Shown: positions 47,701 through 51,310 of the stretch, piece after piece
How the letters are laid out: each line of letters starts with the position of its first letter
How positions within the stretch are numbered: position 1 is the first letter of the stretch
Source of the DNA: Echinarachnius parma
Lineage: Eukaryota > Echinodermata > Echinoidea > Clypeasteroida > Echinarachniidae
Direction of reading: 5' to 3'
NCBI GenBank assembly: GCA_037951105.1
Contig: JBAMJV010007476.1
Location: 81,854 to 145,853 of the forward strand
DNA length: 64,000 bases
Notes under the pieces: model-generated
What the model was told of the DNA's origin: nothing
Databases searched by the model: none
What the model saw: only the letters and a program-made list of their open reading frames with translations
Made by a program: the position numbers and the translations under genes

Positions 47701-48943
47701 CGAATATTGAGTTCATATTTTATCACCGAATACTGATGGTCTGCCATACATTTTGTCCCAGTAATGAATGATCCGTTTGAGATATTCGCACCCTTGTATG
47801 TTTACACACGTAGTACAGAATTCATGGAATTTGCACTTGCTTGGCTTCAAAGTTCAATCTCCGGAATGTTCTCACGAGTGCTGCATGCGGACGTTCTCAG
47901 CTAGGACAAATGTACTTTTTATCAAAAGCGTTAATCAACGTGATTGAAATAAAAGATTTAAATGATAATTATCTTCATACTAAAGGGACATTTGAAAAAA
48001 TCAAACCCTATTTTATTCTTCTTTTACCATAAGCTAAACAACACGGTAGAAGAGAAACGAGGGAGCTCCAAGTAATTTTCGTGGATTTGGACACTTTACA
48101 GGTATGACTTTAAAACCAATCTCTAATTTGTCAAAGCTACATAATGATAATCATAAAGGTCATACACTTCAACTTAACGTTTGTGCAACAAACAGTACAA
48201 TGTTAATATATCAATACAGATAAGAGTGCATCAAGCCCCTAGGCCCTACTCTTACACCTTCTTTCAATCTACCTTTTCTGTATTTCAATTTATGTCATGA
48301 AAAAATGAAGCAGTGCACAAAATTAGGTAATAATCTAAATTATAATTAGACTGACACAATGGGTAACATTAACAATCAAGCAATCAATTACAATTTAGCA
48401 TAATTACACCTGATCTGTAAAAATTTGATTATTTGTTTACAATAATGGCAGGGCTCTCCTTACAGCTTTTCTTTTCAGATGGCAAAAATGACAGATCAGA
48501 TGCATTTCCATGCACTCCAACATCTACATTGTAAATGGTCATAATACGACTATTTACATGCCAGACGCACAATATCATCTGAGCAAACGGTTTATAAATA
48601 GTTAATGATGCATGGGTGACGGTCGTTCCGCTACCAGCACCCGGCCCCTACATCAACAAATCTATCATTTTCATGGCCTTTTTTACATTTAATTGCAGTC
48701 TTTGACTGTTGGCCATTCATTAGAATGGCCGACAGTAAAAGAGGCCATGAAACGATAGATTTGCTTATTTGCCCCTCGTGACATCTCTTTTGTATGGCCA
48801 GTATTTTATGGGATGATCTTTCCATTGTTTTTCAATTGCAGACTTATAAGTAATGCTGAACTTACTGTCACATCGTCGAGTGTGTAGTCCAAGATGTCAG
48901 TGGCTGCAATAGCTGCTTCTACTTCATCTTCAGAATCTGCCAT
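12382..48943 (-). CDS. VPS8: VPS8, CORVET complex subunit (complete, 41 coding exons)
   Basis: VPS8 is the CORVET-specific subunit that binds Rab5 and tethers early endosomes, working with the class C core (VPS11, 16, 18, 33) and the VPS3/TGFBRAP1 subunit. The joined exons give 1,405 residues, against about 1,430 in vertebrates. Recognisable blocks in order are an acidic N-terminus (1-50), a beta-propeller (about 95-480, including a WDLTSGKLLRTITDAHPPG-type strand), an alpha-solenoid with the Vps8-type TPR block (about 560-700, KGVYLECLEPYIL), a clathrin-repeat-like solenoid (700-1200) and a RING-H2 finger (C1240, C1243, C1261, H1263, H1266, C1269, C1287, C1290). All phases join without gaps and all introns are GT-AG. 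Many exons have tandem partial copies beside them. The poly(A) site is not determined; a minus-strand AATAAA lies near 11482. Confidence 0.97.
13063..13131 (-). CDS. VPS8: VPS8 exon 40 (1338-1360)
   Basis: Acceptor TTCTCAG, donor GTAAG. Encodes VDLTPEQEESLDNLKKW, a short helix after the RING. Confidence 0.93.
13547..13622. repeat. Short (~80 bp) dispersed repeat
   Basis: AACCTGTTCCCTTTGATATT ... GGTTCCCGTAGTCTAAGAGGTTAA, same family as 7128-7203, inside VPS8 intron 39. Confidence 0.7.
13668..13899 (-). CDS. VPS8: VPS8 exon 39 (1260-1337), second half of RING
   Basis: Acceptor CTGTCCAG, donor GTAAGATC. Starts CGHTYHTTC and carries the last pair WTCLQC, so five of the eight zinc ligands of the preceding half-finger's partner set are here, followed by a Gly/Ser-rich linker. 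Confidence 0.95.
14405..14571 (-). CDS. VPS8: VPS8 exon 38 (1205-1260), first half of RING
   Basis: Acceptor CAATTCAG, donor GTAATT. Contains DRDLYWSVKNLTIAANRGL and the first ligand pair CMIC. A degenerate copy of its 5' edge lies upstream at 14645-14705. Confidence 0.95.
14645..14705 (-). repeat. Partial copy of VPS8 exon 38 5' edge
   Basis: AGATCTTGGTCCAGCTGGCG and CCGTCTTAAGTAACATCAGA repeat exon 38 bases with several substitutions. The acceptor is weakened. Confidence 0.7.
15176..15436 (+). repeat. Dispersed GTTTGTTT / AAGGTCAAGGTCA repeat
   Basis: GAGGTTATGTTTTTGGTCCC, a (GTTT)n run at about 15219-15245, AAGGTCAAGGTCACGC and GGCGGAGGTATGCACTCC in that order. The combination recurs widely in invertebrate genomes; class not assigned. 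Confidence 0.7.
15548..15628 (-). CDS. VPS8: VPS8 exon 37 (1178-1204)
   Basis: Acceptor ATATGACAG, donor GTAAGA. Encodes DPTYSTGRFGEIRELIVGML, aligned with vertebrate DPVYGKGKLGEIQGLILGML. Confidence 0.96.
15818..15850 (-). repeat. Copy of VPS8 exon 37 5' edge with acceptor
   Basis: TGTGCTGTAGGTGGGATCCT plus GTCATATGAAAAG is nearly identical to the start of exon 37 and its splice acceptor, about 200 bases upstream in the intron. Confidence 0.8.
15880..15990 (-). repeat. tRNA-derived SINE head (degenerate)
   Basis: Minus-strand A-box-like TATCTCAATGATTAAAACAC and B-box-like GGTCTCGGGTTTGATTCCC. Acceptor-stem mismatches and a shared flanking GAGCAAAGA-AAT segment with 31860-31965 mark it as a SINE, not a working tRNA gene. 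Confidence 0.65.
16309..16391 (-). CDS. VPS8: VPS8 exon 36 (1150-1177)
   Basis: Acceptor CTGCTCACAG, donor GTAAAA. Encodes FKEQTRHVLNSMMGHLSLP, matching vertebrate LTMQVLNSMAAFIALP. Confidence 0.95.
17022..17342 (-). repeat. Tandem copies of VPS8 exon 35 donor region
   Basis: CTTGCTTACTTTCAAACTGT (minus-strand exon end plus GTAAGCAAG donor) recurs in degenerate form near 17025, 17113, 17193 and 17278 before the real site at 17336-17355. Spacing is about 60-90 bases, with intervening AGTAAGTTATAGCAGG-like sequence. Confidence 0.75.
17343..17424 (-). CDS. VPS8: VPS8 exon 35 (1123-1150)
   Basis: Acceptor CATTTGAAG, donor GTAAGC. Encodes ALWFPLLDLMMTTQRRLKP, close to vertebrate ALWFPLLEAMMAPQK. 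Confidence 0.97.
18028..18131 (-). CDS. VPS8: VPS8 exon 34 (1088-1122)
   Basis: Acceptor ATTGTAG, donor GTAAGAC. Contains LVQLCQRNSTKLDEEGRE, matching ALCQRNSHNLNQQQRE. A blurred copy of part of this exon lies at 18179-18225. Confidence 0.95.
18449..18607. repeat. Two tandem short dispersed repeats
   Basis: Two ~80-bp units with AACCTGGTGAACCCTGTATT, CTCTATGGGGATTACAAGAT and AGGGAACAGGTTAA. Sister family to the 7128 type. Other copies are at 14312, 18829, 22700, 36003 and 45168. Confidence 0.7.
18650..18800 (-). CDS. VPS8: VPS8 exon 33 (1038-1088)
   Basis: Acceptor TTGTCCAG, donor GTCAGT. Encodes IAFLLEKSGDIQGAFGILME, matching TAYLLEKKGDIHGAFLIMLE. Confidence 0.97.
19516..19719 (-). CDS. 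VPS8: VPS8 exon 32 (970-1037)
   Basis: Acceptor CAACCTAG, donor GTAAGTAC. Contains VTEKFLDLMCQFAPRKVL and ENYRLEEALH, matching ITEQFIELLCQFNPTQVI and ECYRLEETIQ. Confidence 0.97.
19773..20421. mobile_element. Three-armed inverted-repeat element
   Basis: Terminal CAGCTTGTCCCAGAAAAAAT and its inverse, next to TA. A ~190-bp arm (19785-19975) is followed by its inverted copy (19990-20190) and a second inverted copy (20215-20421). The centre carries repeated TTCATAACGCGTGAAC units. Lies in VPS8 intron 31. Confidence 0.8.
20815..20862. repeat. (TTCAA)n microsatellite
   Basis: About nine uninterrupted TTCAA pentamers beginning near 20817. Confidence 0.9.
20977..21066 (-). CDS. VPS8: VPS8 exon 31 (940-969)
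   Basis: Acceptor TTCCCTTAG, donor GTAGAA. Encodes ELVSIDSKETAQLVLRVF, matching ELVSLKPCKAAELVATHF. Confidence 0.95.
21576..21674 (-). CDS. VPS8: VPS8 exon 30 (907-939)
   Basis: Acceptor TTCTCTCCAG, donor GTACAC. Starts ASVFAYIHQVM, matching EEVFNYIHNIL. Confidence 0.94.
21803..21872 (-). repeat. Partial copy of VPS8 exon 30 with acceptor
   Basis: TCCATCATTACCTGGTGGAT, ATGCAAACACTGATGCCTGG and AGAGAATAAAA repeat the 5' two thirds of exon 30 and its acceptor about 200 bases upstream. Confidence 0.85.
21964..22048 (-). CDS. VPS8: VPS8 exon 29 (878-906)
   Basis: Acceptor TTTTGCAG, donor GTGAG. Encodes YRVCEVLYERQREFDKILLC, matching YQICEFMYEREHQYDKIIDC. Confidence 0.97.
22155..22205 (-). repeat. 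Partial copy of VPS8 exon 29 5' edge
   Basis: CTCATACAGTACCTCCCATACACAG-like sequence copies CTCGTACAGCACCTCACAAACACGG of exon 29 with substitutions. Confidence 0.65.
22274..22413 (-). CDS. VPS8: VPS8 exon 28 (832-878)
   Basis: Acceptor TTTCCTAAG, donor GTGAGTT. Contains VLEFLANPTGEARHEEREQA and LLELLQAGDLLQ, matching VLEFLCSPDDDSRHSERQQV. Confidence 0.97.
22788..22880 (-). CDS. VPS8: VPS8 exon 27 (801-831)
   Basis: Acceptor TTACTGCAG, donor GTAAGT. Encodes PAQVGCLFTFLARQMAKHEN, matching PSQVGCLFTFLARQLAKPDN. Confidence 0.98.
23098..23160 (-). repeat. Copy of VPS8 exon 27 5' edge with acceptor
   Basis: AACCTGTGCAGGCTTCAGTA and AATGACACTTGTTAG mirror the real CAACCTGGGCAGGCTGCAGT and its intron flank. 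Confidence 0.7.
23168..23908. mobile_element. Foldback-type element, copy 2
   Basis: Same family and orientation as 560-1302, ending in a hairpin at about 23735-23905. Lies in VPS8 intron 26. Confidence 0.8.
24019..24352. repeat. (ATC)n-rich microsatellite
   Basis: Imperfect ATC/ACC triplets. The long Met-, Asp- and Ile-rich open frames in three frames arise from the triplets. Confidence 0.95.
24393..24447 (-). CDS. VPS8: VPS8 exon 26 (782-800)
   Basis: Encodes QRIVDILLQVMVESVGFT, matching QRIVDILLKVMVENSDFT. The acceptor has two AGs five bases apart (GCAGTCCAG); only the second keeps the frame. Donor GTAAG. Confidence 0.96.
24952..25711. mobile_element. TTAA-flanked MITE, family C, beside exon 25
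   Basis: 752 bp between TTAA duplications. Ends CCCTAACCAGGCCGGG and the inverted GGCCTGGTTAGGG, with internal GGGGGTGGATTCCACCCCC palindromes near both ends. The CG-rich edges surround an AT-rich core. No coding capacity. Its right TTAA begins eight bases into VPS8 intron 25. Confidence 0.85.
25719..25879 (-). CDS. VPS8: VPS8 exon 25 (729-782)
   Basis: Acceptor CATACAG, donor GTGAGTA. Contains YPNLRTLLAFDTREFLNVIS, matching YPYIRTLLHFDTREFLNVLA. Confidence 0.98.
26124..27378. mobile_element. Inverted-terminus element with TGGCCCG arms
   Basis: CAATGCTCGAAATTAAC at the left and CAATTTCGAGCGTTGCAT at the right are inverted. Each arm holds several TGGCCCG / CGGGCCA segments. About 1.25 kb in VPS8 intron 24; no coding frame seen. 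Confidence 0.65.
27648..27756. mobile_element. CAGTGGCG-family element, short copy
   Basis: CAGTGACGTAAAACGGGTGG at the left and GGCTATGCCACTG at the right, with AACATAAGG in the core. Confidence 0.6.
27866..28261. mobile_element. TTAA-flanked MITE, family B, full copy
   Basis: 388 bp between TTAA duplications. Ends AGGGACTTAGTAAC and the inverted GTTACTAGATCCCT. The right TTAA is about 22 bases from the exon 24 donor of VPS8. Confidence 0.85.
28284..28356 (-). CDS. VPS8: VPS8 exon 24 (704-728), functional copy
   Basis: Acceptor CTTCTAG, donor GTAAGAA. Encodes CCLAGRAYPIGDIPPHLVDQ, matching CCLAGRAYPLGDIPEDLVPL. This is the only copy in the local array with an intact donor. Confidence 0.97.
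28425..29112 (-). repeat. Array of VPS8 exon 24 copies (four full, two truncated)
   Basis: Full-length copies at 28425-28497, about 28660-28731, 28800-28871 and 28940-29011. Truncated copies lie near 28546-28595 and 29064-29108. Spacing is 140 bp for the last three. Acceptors remain (CTAG, TTGCAG or TTACAG before TTGTTGCC). The GTAAG donor is replaced by GGTCATAGAG in every extra copy. Copies 3-5 also lack one T, shifting the frame. Confidence 0.9.
29446..29488 (-). CDS. VPS8: VPS8 exon 23 (690-704)
   Basis: Acceptor TTCTGCAG, donor GTATG. Encodes NQIRLGNKLLVYI, matching EQVVMGNKLLVYI. Confidence 0.95.
29657..30085. repeat. TTAG/TTAC/CAGT tetranucleotide repeats with exon 22 fragments
   Basis: Degenerate GTCAGTCA and TTAGTTAGTTACTTAC runs. 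Within them, TGAAGCAGTTCTTCAAGTGA (near 29693) and TTGACTGCTTGCATTAACAG (near 29867) are fragments of the 3' half of VPS8 exon 22. Confidence 0.8.
30097..30238 (-). CDS. VPS8: VPS8 exon 22 (643-690), functional copy
   Basis: Acceptor TTTGTAG, donor GTAAAT. Encodes VVSLCWAYGLYDAIIYVYNK, matching VVLMCWENRLYDAMIYVYNR. Confidence 0.97.
30310..30945 (-). repeat. Tandem truncated copies of VPS8 exon 22 (232-bp unit)
   Basis: Near-identical units at about 30310-30541 and 30542-30773, plus a third at 30811-30945 broken by an AAT/TATAGAGCGCC insertion. Each keeps the exon 22 acceptor and the first ~75 coding bases, then a deletion shifts the frame into a TGA. No good donor follows. Confidence 0.85.
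31081..31290 (+). pseudogene. LINE reverse-transcriptase fragment
   Basis: Encodes LLKKPNLDPETLQNYRPISN, LIERSVSTQLQDYL and a QSVYRPFHSTKT-like segment, the N-terminal fingers region of a Jockey/CR1-type non-LTR reverse transcriptase. The catalytic YADD region and all other domains are missing. Sense strand is opposite to VPS8, in intron 21. Confidence 0.85.
31524..31746 (-). CDS. VPS8: VPS8 exon 21 (568-642), core Vps8 block
   Basis: Encodes IVAKGVYLECLEPYILNDRL and VEACIVHMDIASLDIHQ, the most conserved VPS8 segment. Acceptor CTCCACAG. The donor is GTTGGT, weaker than the others. Confidence 0.98.
31860..31965 (-). repeat. tRNA-derived SINE head
   Basis: Minus-strand TAGCTCAGTTGGTAGAGCAC (A box) and GGTCTCGGCTTCAAATCC (B box), flanked by GAGCAAAGAAAAT as at 15880. 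Too divergent in the stems for a functional tRNA. Confidence 0.7.
32141..32392. mobile_element. CAGTGGCG-family element with ~60-base G run
   Basis: Ends GCTACGCCACTG. A nearly pure G tract at 32158-32222 is followed by a C run, the ACATAAGG core and a second C run. Minus-strand poly-proline frames are artefacts. Confidence 0.8.
32940..33427. mobile_element. TTAA MITE, family A, left-truncated
   Basis: Starts inside the family at TAAGGTAATGAAAAACTGAG and keeps the right end CTGAACTACCCC followed by TTAA. Confidence 0.8.
33714..33760 (-). CDS. VPS8: VPS8 exon 20 (553-568)
   Basis: Acceptor TTTCTGCAG, donor GTAAGT. Encodes RVVPVCVENCLMLGR, matching DMVPVIVDYCLLLQR. Confidence 0.94.
34276..34365 (-). 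CDS. VPS8: VPS8 exon 19 (523-552)
   Basis: Acceptor TCTACCAG, donor GTATG. Encodes ILEILYEYVEVSMKQG and a VHLLEEHFQ end, matching VEILFHYADRALKKC and MEQHFQ. Confidence 0.95.
34605..34820 (-). repeat. Two degenerate copies of VPS8 exon 19 5' flank
   Basis: CCAAAATCGGCAGGAAGAGA ... AAATCACTGATCATTCGGTT (34611-34690) and a weaker copy at 34738-34815 resemble the exon 19 edge and its upstream intron (34355-34440). Confidence 0.55.
34890..35809 (-). repeat. 16-copy 55-56-bp minisatellite carrying the VPS8 exon 18 donor
   Basis: AAGCTTACC recurs near 34909, 34964, 35019 and 35075, then at 55-56-bp steps up to the real splice site at 35802. On the minus strand each unit reads CAGACAAGGTAAGCTTGG (or CAGACTAGGTAAGC), identical to the end of exon 18 plus its donor, followed by TTATTATTTAGAA and CCTGTAACAG. 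Confidence 0.92.
35810..35856 (-). CDS. VPS8: VPS8 exon 18 (507-522)
   Basis: Acceptor TTATTTCAG, donor GTAAGCTTGG. Encodes GLVTNKAQRQATVADK, matching GLSGDASKRKAIVADR. Its donor borders the minisatellite directly. Confidence 0.94.
35892..36122. repeat. Cluster of short dispersed repeats
   Basis: One 7128-type unit (35892-35968), then two tandem sister-type units with CCCATAGAATTAACACAG and GCAATGGGTTACA. Confidence 0.65.
36320..36965 (-). repeat. Degenerate copies of VPS8 exon 17 3' edge and short repeats
   Basis: ACTGCCTTGGCTTTGCCTTG with TAGTATGTGCTGG (36327-36405), ACCTATGACTGCTTTGGCTT (36607) and a fuller copy with TTGTAGTATGTGATGGCAAG (36833-36882) copy the end of exon 17 and its donor. 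They alternate with 7128-type short repeats. Confidence 0.75.
36969..37059 (-). CDS. VPS8: VPS8 exon 17 (477-507)
   Basis: Acceptor TTTTGCAG, donor GTATGTG. Encodes RLEVLLKEGKFKDCLKLAST and YYNSKAKAVL, matching RVDHLLKQDCLTEALALAWS and GKAKAVVG. Confidence 0.96.
37497..37532 (-). CDS. VPS8: VPS8 exon 16 (465-476)
   Basis: 36-bp microexon, acceptor CTCTCCAG, donor GTATGG. Encodes SIHVMTIRTWEQ, matching SVYVMMLRSWRE. Confidence 0.94.
38341..38415 (-). CDS. VPS8: VPS8 exon 15 (440-464)
   Basis: Acceptor GCCAACAG, donor GTAGTG. Encodes ALAGERACYQSIATNKGQLI, matching ALVGEKACYQSISSYGGQIF. Confidence 0.96.
38765..38935 (-). CDS. VPS8: VPS8 exon 14 (383-439)
   Basis: Acceptor CAATTTCAG, donor GTGAGCC. 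Contains EKLHLIDVKSEEELEVIDLG and SSHFKSLATGGNVSKAL, matching EKLHVIDRQTQEELETVEIS and SSHFKSLATGGNVSQAL. Confidence 0.98.
39582..39665 (-). CDS. VPS8: VPS8 exon 13 (355-382)
   Basis: Acceptor TTTCAG, donor GTAGG. Encodes VLYQEDGNKVKFAPLQSIRL, a propeller blade. Confidence 0.93.
40472..40594 (-). CDS. VPS8: VPS8 exon 12 (314-354)
   Basis: Acceptor TTTCAG, donor GTATTC. Encodes PATLPLLAWQFVIIQ and PVLACARTNTVYFYQ, matching SVPLLAWHFVAVQ and PMLAFCRGDVVHFL. Confidence 0.96.
40784..41004. mobile_element. MITE with TA flanks
   Basis: 217 bp between TA dinucleotides. Ends CCGTAGAACACCATCGTCAA and its inverse, continuing about 55 bp into GCACCCCCCAAGCAC and TTTTAAAGCAAGATGC. It has inserted at the edge of a duplicated exon 12 copy. 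Confidence 0.85.
41005..41360 (-). repeat. Degenerate copies of VPS8 exon 12
   Basis: First copy 41009-41075 keeps the acceptor and GDPATLPLLAW coding sequence up to the VTD segment. A more decayed copy is at about 41160-41237, and a short piece (ATCTGTGACCTGAATTA) is near 41335. Donor sides are lost. Confidence 0.8.
41455..41511 (-). CDS. VPS8: VPS8 exon 11 (295-313)
   Basis: Acceptor TTCTCAG, donor GTGAGT. Encodes VFIVGLRPRLTVMFTKQLR, matching ILVIGLKPSLKVWMTF. Confidence 0.96.
41664..41798. repeat. (ATC)n microsatellite
   Basis: ATC/ACC triplets ending five bases before the exon 10 donor. Poly-Ser and poly-Asp frames are artefacts. Confidence 0.95.
41803..41905 (-). CDS. VPS8: VPS8 exon 10 (260-294)
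   Basis: Acceptor TTTATCAG, donor GTAAGTG. Encodes RGEVCTLAPL and LKDFSLLAMATLSK, matching KGEVCCIEPL and ITQFSLLAMASLTK. Confidence 0.97.
42220..42270 (-). CDS. VPS8: VPS8 exon 9 (243-260)
   Basis: Acceptor TGTTGTAG, donor GTGTGT. Encodes RVMGMRTCESRCLFSG, matching RVMGVRTCESRCLFSG. Confidence 0.98.
42396..42445 (-). repeat. Copy of VPS8 exon 9 5' edge with acceptor
   Basis: CATGACTCTGCTACAACAGA and ACGACAAAGAAACACTGGTG nearly repeat the exon 9 start, its acceptor and intron flank (42261-42303). Confidence 0.8.
42859..43309. mobile_element. Inverted-repeat element (GGCCCCAT ends)
   Basis: CTGGCCCCATA at the left and TCATGAATATGGGGCCAG at the right, with internal CTAAGCTAGC and CCTAGTTGGGGACTAGG motifs on both strands. 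VPS8 intron 8. Confidence 0.65.
43341..43408 (-). CDS. VPS8: VPS8 exon 8 (221-243)
   Basis: Acceptor CTATCTAG, donor GTAAGT. Encodes FTDDPTLAICSDSGGSVFEL, matching FTDDPTLAICNDSGGSVFEL. Confidence 0.98.
43503..43590 (-). repeat. Copy of VPS8 exon 8 5' edge with acceptor
   Basis: GTTTGTGAACTAGATAGTTT and AAAGACAATGAAATAATAAG match the exon 8 acceptor and its flank (43398-43450). Confidence 0.8.
43997..44083 (-). CDS. VPS8: VPS8 exon 7 (192-220)
   Basis: Acceptor TATGATCAG, donor GTAAGATGG. Encodes MTMWDLTSGKLLRTITDAHP, matching ITMWDLASGKLLRSITDAHP, a WD strand of the propeller. Confidence 0.98.
44875..44999 (-). CDS. VPS8: VPS8 exon 6 (150-191)
   Basis: Acceptor CTTTTTCAG, donor GTGAGA. 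Contains LRWCLGSTAVGAQYGAVSAL and LLAGFAKGQ. Confidence 0.97.
45168..45251. repeat. Short dispersed repeat
   Basis: AACCTGGTGGGTGCTGTATT and AGGGATTGCACAATCTAGTA, same family as 18449-18607, immediately before exon 5. Confidence 0.65.
45263..45350 (-). CDS. VPS8: VPS8 exon 5 (121-150)
   Basis: Acceptor TGTTTCAG, donor GTAAGTC. Encodes DRVDAGKPTAIAISIQIAVG, matching DRVDAGLPTAIAVSSLIAVG. Confidence 0.98.
45560..45792 (-). repeat. Two tandem copies of VPS8 exon 4 donor edge
   Basis: GGTTTGACTATACCTACAGC, AAGACTAAGGATGCTATGCA and TTAGGAGTCATTATAGACAG occur twice (from about 45568 and 45671, about 103-bp unit). They resemble TACTTACAGCAGCAGATGAG and TGTGATGCTATGC at the exon 4 end. Confidence 0.8.
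45799..45886 (-). CDS. VPS8: VPS8 exon 4 (91-120)
   Basis: Acceptor ATTATAG, donor GTAAGTAT. Encodes GSILRHVLLRGIASQVSSAA, matching SILRQILLKGISAQIVSAA. Confidence 0.96.
46229..46300 (-). repeat. Copy of VPS8 exon 3 donor edge
   Basis: AATCTTACTGAGTTGCAATG, GACTTCTCTGG and TTCAGGGGTTGAGGC match the exon 3 end (46430-46490), including GTAAGATT. Confidence 0.8.
46437..46561 (-). CDS. VPS8: VPS8 exon 3 (50-91)
   Basis: Acceptor TTTTGCAG, donor GTAAGATT. Acidic, Ser/Thr-rich and unstructured; supported mainly by phase and splice sites. Confidence 0.88.
47382..47450 (-). CDS. VPS8: VPS8 exon 2 (27-49)
   Basis: Acceptor AATGTTTCAG, donor GTTTGT. Encodes DDSEFDIPEVDSAPSLESIL, an acidic segment typical of VPS8 N-termini. 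Confidence 0.92.
47559..48113. mobile_element. TTAA-flanked MITE, family G
   Basis: 547 bp between TTAA duplications. Ends AGTGATACCTGTAAAGTGTC and the inverted GACACTTTACAGGTATGACT. VPS8 intron 1. Confidence 0.85.
48655..48775. mobile_element. Short hairpin element
   Basis: AAATCTATCATTTTCATGGCC and an inverted GGCCATGAAACGATAGATTT. Related sequences (AAATCTATCG-TTTCATGGCC) occur at 49625 and 60838. Confidence 0.65.
48866..48943 (-). CDS. VPS8: VPS8 exon 1 (1-26), start codon
   Basis: ATG at 48943-48941. Encodes MADSEDEVEAAIAATDILDY, donor GTAAGT. The start is the first Met, with in-frame stops upstream. The 5'UTR begins somewhere upstream of 48943; no TATA box is obvious. Confidence 0.93.
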
Positions 48944-50820
48944 TACTCAAACTGGTTCAAACTATTTGTCAGCAACAGTCATCACACAGGCACAAGTTCC
49001 CTACATAATACATTTGCTGTGATTTATGAAAAGATGTGAACACACTTCAGTTGAAAATGAACATGAGTCTAATTCTAAATGAACATGTAAAATCTATTCA
49101 AAGTAGGAATCTGAAAATGGGAATGATTCACATTATTGTTCATTTTTGTAGAACTAGAAGTAGCAATTTGCCAAAAAAGTTACAATGAAAATGTAATACA
49201 AATTATGAAAGTAATAATGAATGGGTAAACAAATCAAATTGCAAAATCCACAACTTTTTTCTTTGACTTTGTCTTTGGAACTTTGAGGCTCGACTCAATT
49301 TGTCTTTTTAATTTGTCGACTTTGTCTTTGACTTTGAGTTGACTTGAACTTTGAAGTTCATGATCAATTTGACTTTTGAAGTTTGACAAACAAACTTTGA
49401 AATTGAAGGCATGGCACAATAATATCTTGTAAAGACATGTATCTTGTCTGCTTGGGTCTCTTACTTAACGAAAGATAGATGTTACTTTACAATGTCAGGA
49501 TTAATAATTGATAATAAACCTGATTTTAAATGTATACTACGCTTCGGTTCCCTACGTAAAAGTCAGTATCTGGGACCGACAAACGGCGGTATACCGAATC
49601 CACTCACTACAGAACAGACACTAGATCAATAAATCTATCGTTTTCATGGCCTCTTTTAGTACATTTAGTTACTGTATTGTCTTATGCTGTCGGTCATTTT
49701 GTCTGTACCATATACACGAGAAAATACTTACGTTATTGTAAAGAGCCCAAGATTAGAAATTGATTAAACAGCCATCCATTTACGCTTCAGTTCTCCAACG
49801 TGAAAGTCAGTATCTGGGACACATGTTAGAATAATAACCCGATTCATTCCGACATAGCTAAGTAGTACATTGAACACACCCAGCCAAGTACGAGGGTGTG
49901 TAGTGGGGGAGGGAGCCCAGAGGGAGGGAGGGGGGGGGGGGGGGCGGGGCATAGCCTTGGAAATAATTATTGGACCAAGGCCAAGCATTTTGCTCAATTT
50001 TTGAAATTGTGTACACCATTTTCACTTTTATGAATAGAGAAAGTTCATAAGAATATCAAAGGAGGTGGAGTCAATTGGATTATGAATGCCTACAACAGAT
50101 TTTATGTCAAGTGATTTTGAAGTAAAAATTAACAGAGGTCAGCCTCCCTCCTCTAAAAGTATTTTTCATTTTGCCATGATTGTTGTAGGTCTATTAATCA
50201 TTAACTGTTCACCAGTTCTTGTTTGATGTAGGCTTACTATTTTATATCTCTTTTAAAAACATATTGCTTATAATTATATAAAGGAACATGTTGATGTACT
50301 GCTCGATAAAAATGATGGGCTCACTGTTTAATCCTTCGGAGTTCAAAATTATCTAGCTTAATTTGTTCATACAGTGCTACAGTTAATTGGCTTCATAATT
50401 ATAATCAACTTAAATTGTTACTCTCATATTTATACAGCGATTTTGTAATGTTTGTTATTTATGGCGATTAGTTTGATTGGTGTTGCCCAAAACAACTCAT
50501 CATGTTGGTTGTAAAATTGATTTATCGATAAAAGTTTGAATTATTTTCATAAGATAGAGCGACTTCTTTAAATATTCATAAGTAACATGATTATTCCAGT
50601 CTAAATTCACGTCAAATAGGCCTATATTATGACATCAAGATATTTGCATGAGTGATCTCGTTGAATAATCATATAATATGTTAATTATAGGATGATTTTC
50701 CACATTGCAAAATATTAATCGTTGGGCTGATGCAAGCACCAACAAATCACTTGTATTATTGACAGTTAGTTTATTACTTCTTTTAGACTATGAAGATAAT
50801 GTTGACTAGGAATATACTTT
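48944..50820. other. VPS8 5' flank, no gene seen
   Basis: Holds a degenerate CTTTGACTTTG low-complexity stretch (49250-49410), a hairpin-family fragment (49622-49700) and a short G run (49920-49943). The VPS8 promoter should lie in the first few hundred bases, but no clear element is visible. Confidence 0.5.
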
Positions 50821-50824
50821 TATA

Positions 50825-51310
50825 TTAAAGGGAAAGTTGAGTTTTGGTATAGAGGGTGCTACACAAAATAATTTTGGGGGGAGATAATGAAAAACTAAGT
50901 GTTAAATTTGAAAGAGCATACAATTGTAATGACAGAATAATCTTTATTTTAATGAAAATCGGTTCAGAAATGGCTGAAATATCCATAAACATATCAATTT
51001 GTAATAAATGTGGGCCCCACAATTATTCTACATTTTTGAACTAGCAGTTATTTTTTTTTAAATGCTTCCTCTTTTCAAAAATTCACGAAATAGGTTTTTA
51101 CATAATTGTTGATTTTCTCTCTATCTAATCATTATTTCAACAAACATCACATGCACAATATTTCATTTAAAATGGTTGAAACCGATGAGTGGTAGATAGC
51201 GTTTTATTCCTTTCGAGCATGGTGGAGTTATAACTATTAGTTTGTAATGTAATGGTGCCGGTTTTGCTTACTAAAATTTAGTTTGACAAAAACTGTACTC
51301 TTTTTACCAG
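50825..51310. mobile_element. TTAA MITE, family A, degenerate
   Basis: TTAAAGGGAAAGTTGAGTTTTGG start and the same internal order (AATGAAAAACT, GAAATCCATAAA, GGTGGAGTTATAACTA). The right end is blurred. Confidence 0.75.

Noticed and set aside
49234-49419. Lys-rich 61-residue frame upstream of VPS8 as an alternative N-terminus
   Set aside because: It translates a degenerate CTTTGA repeat and has no donor leading into exon 1 or 2.
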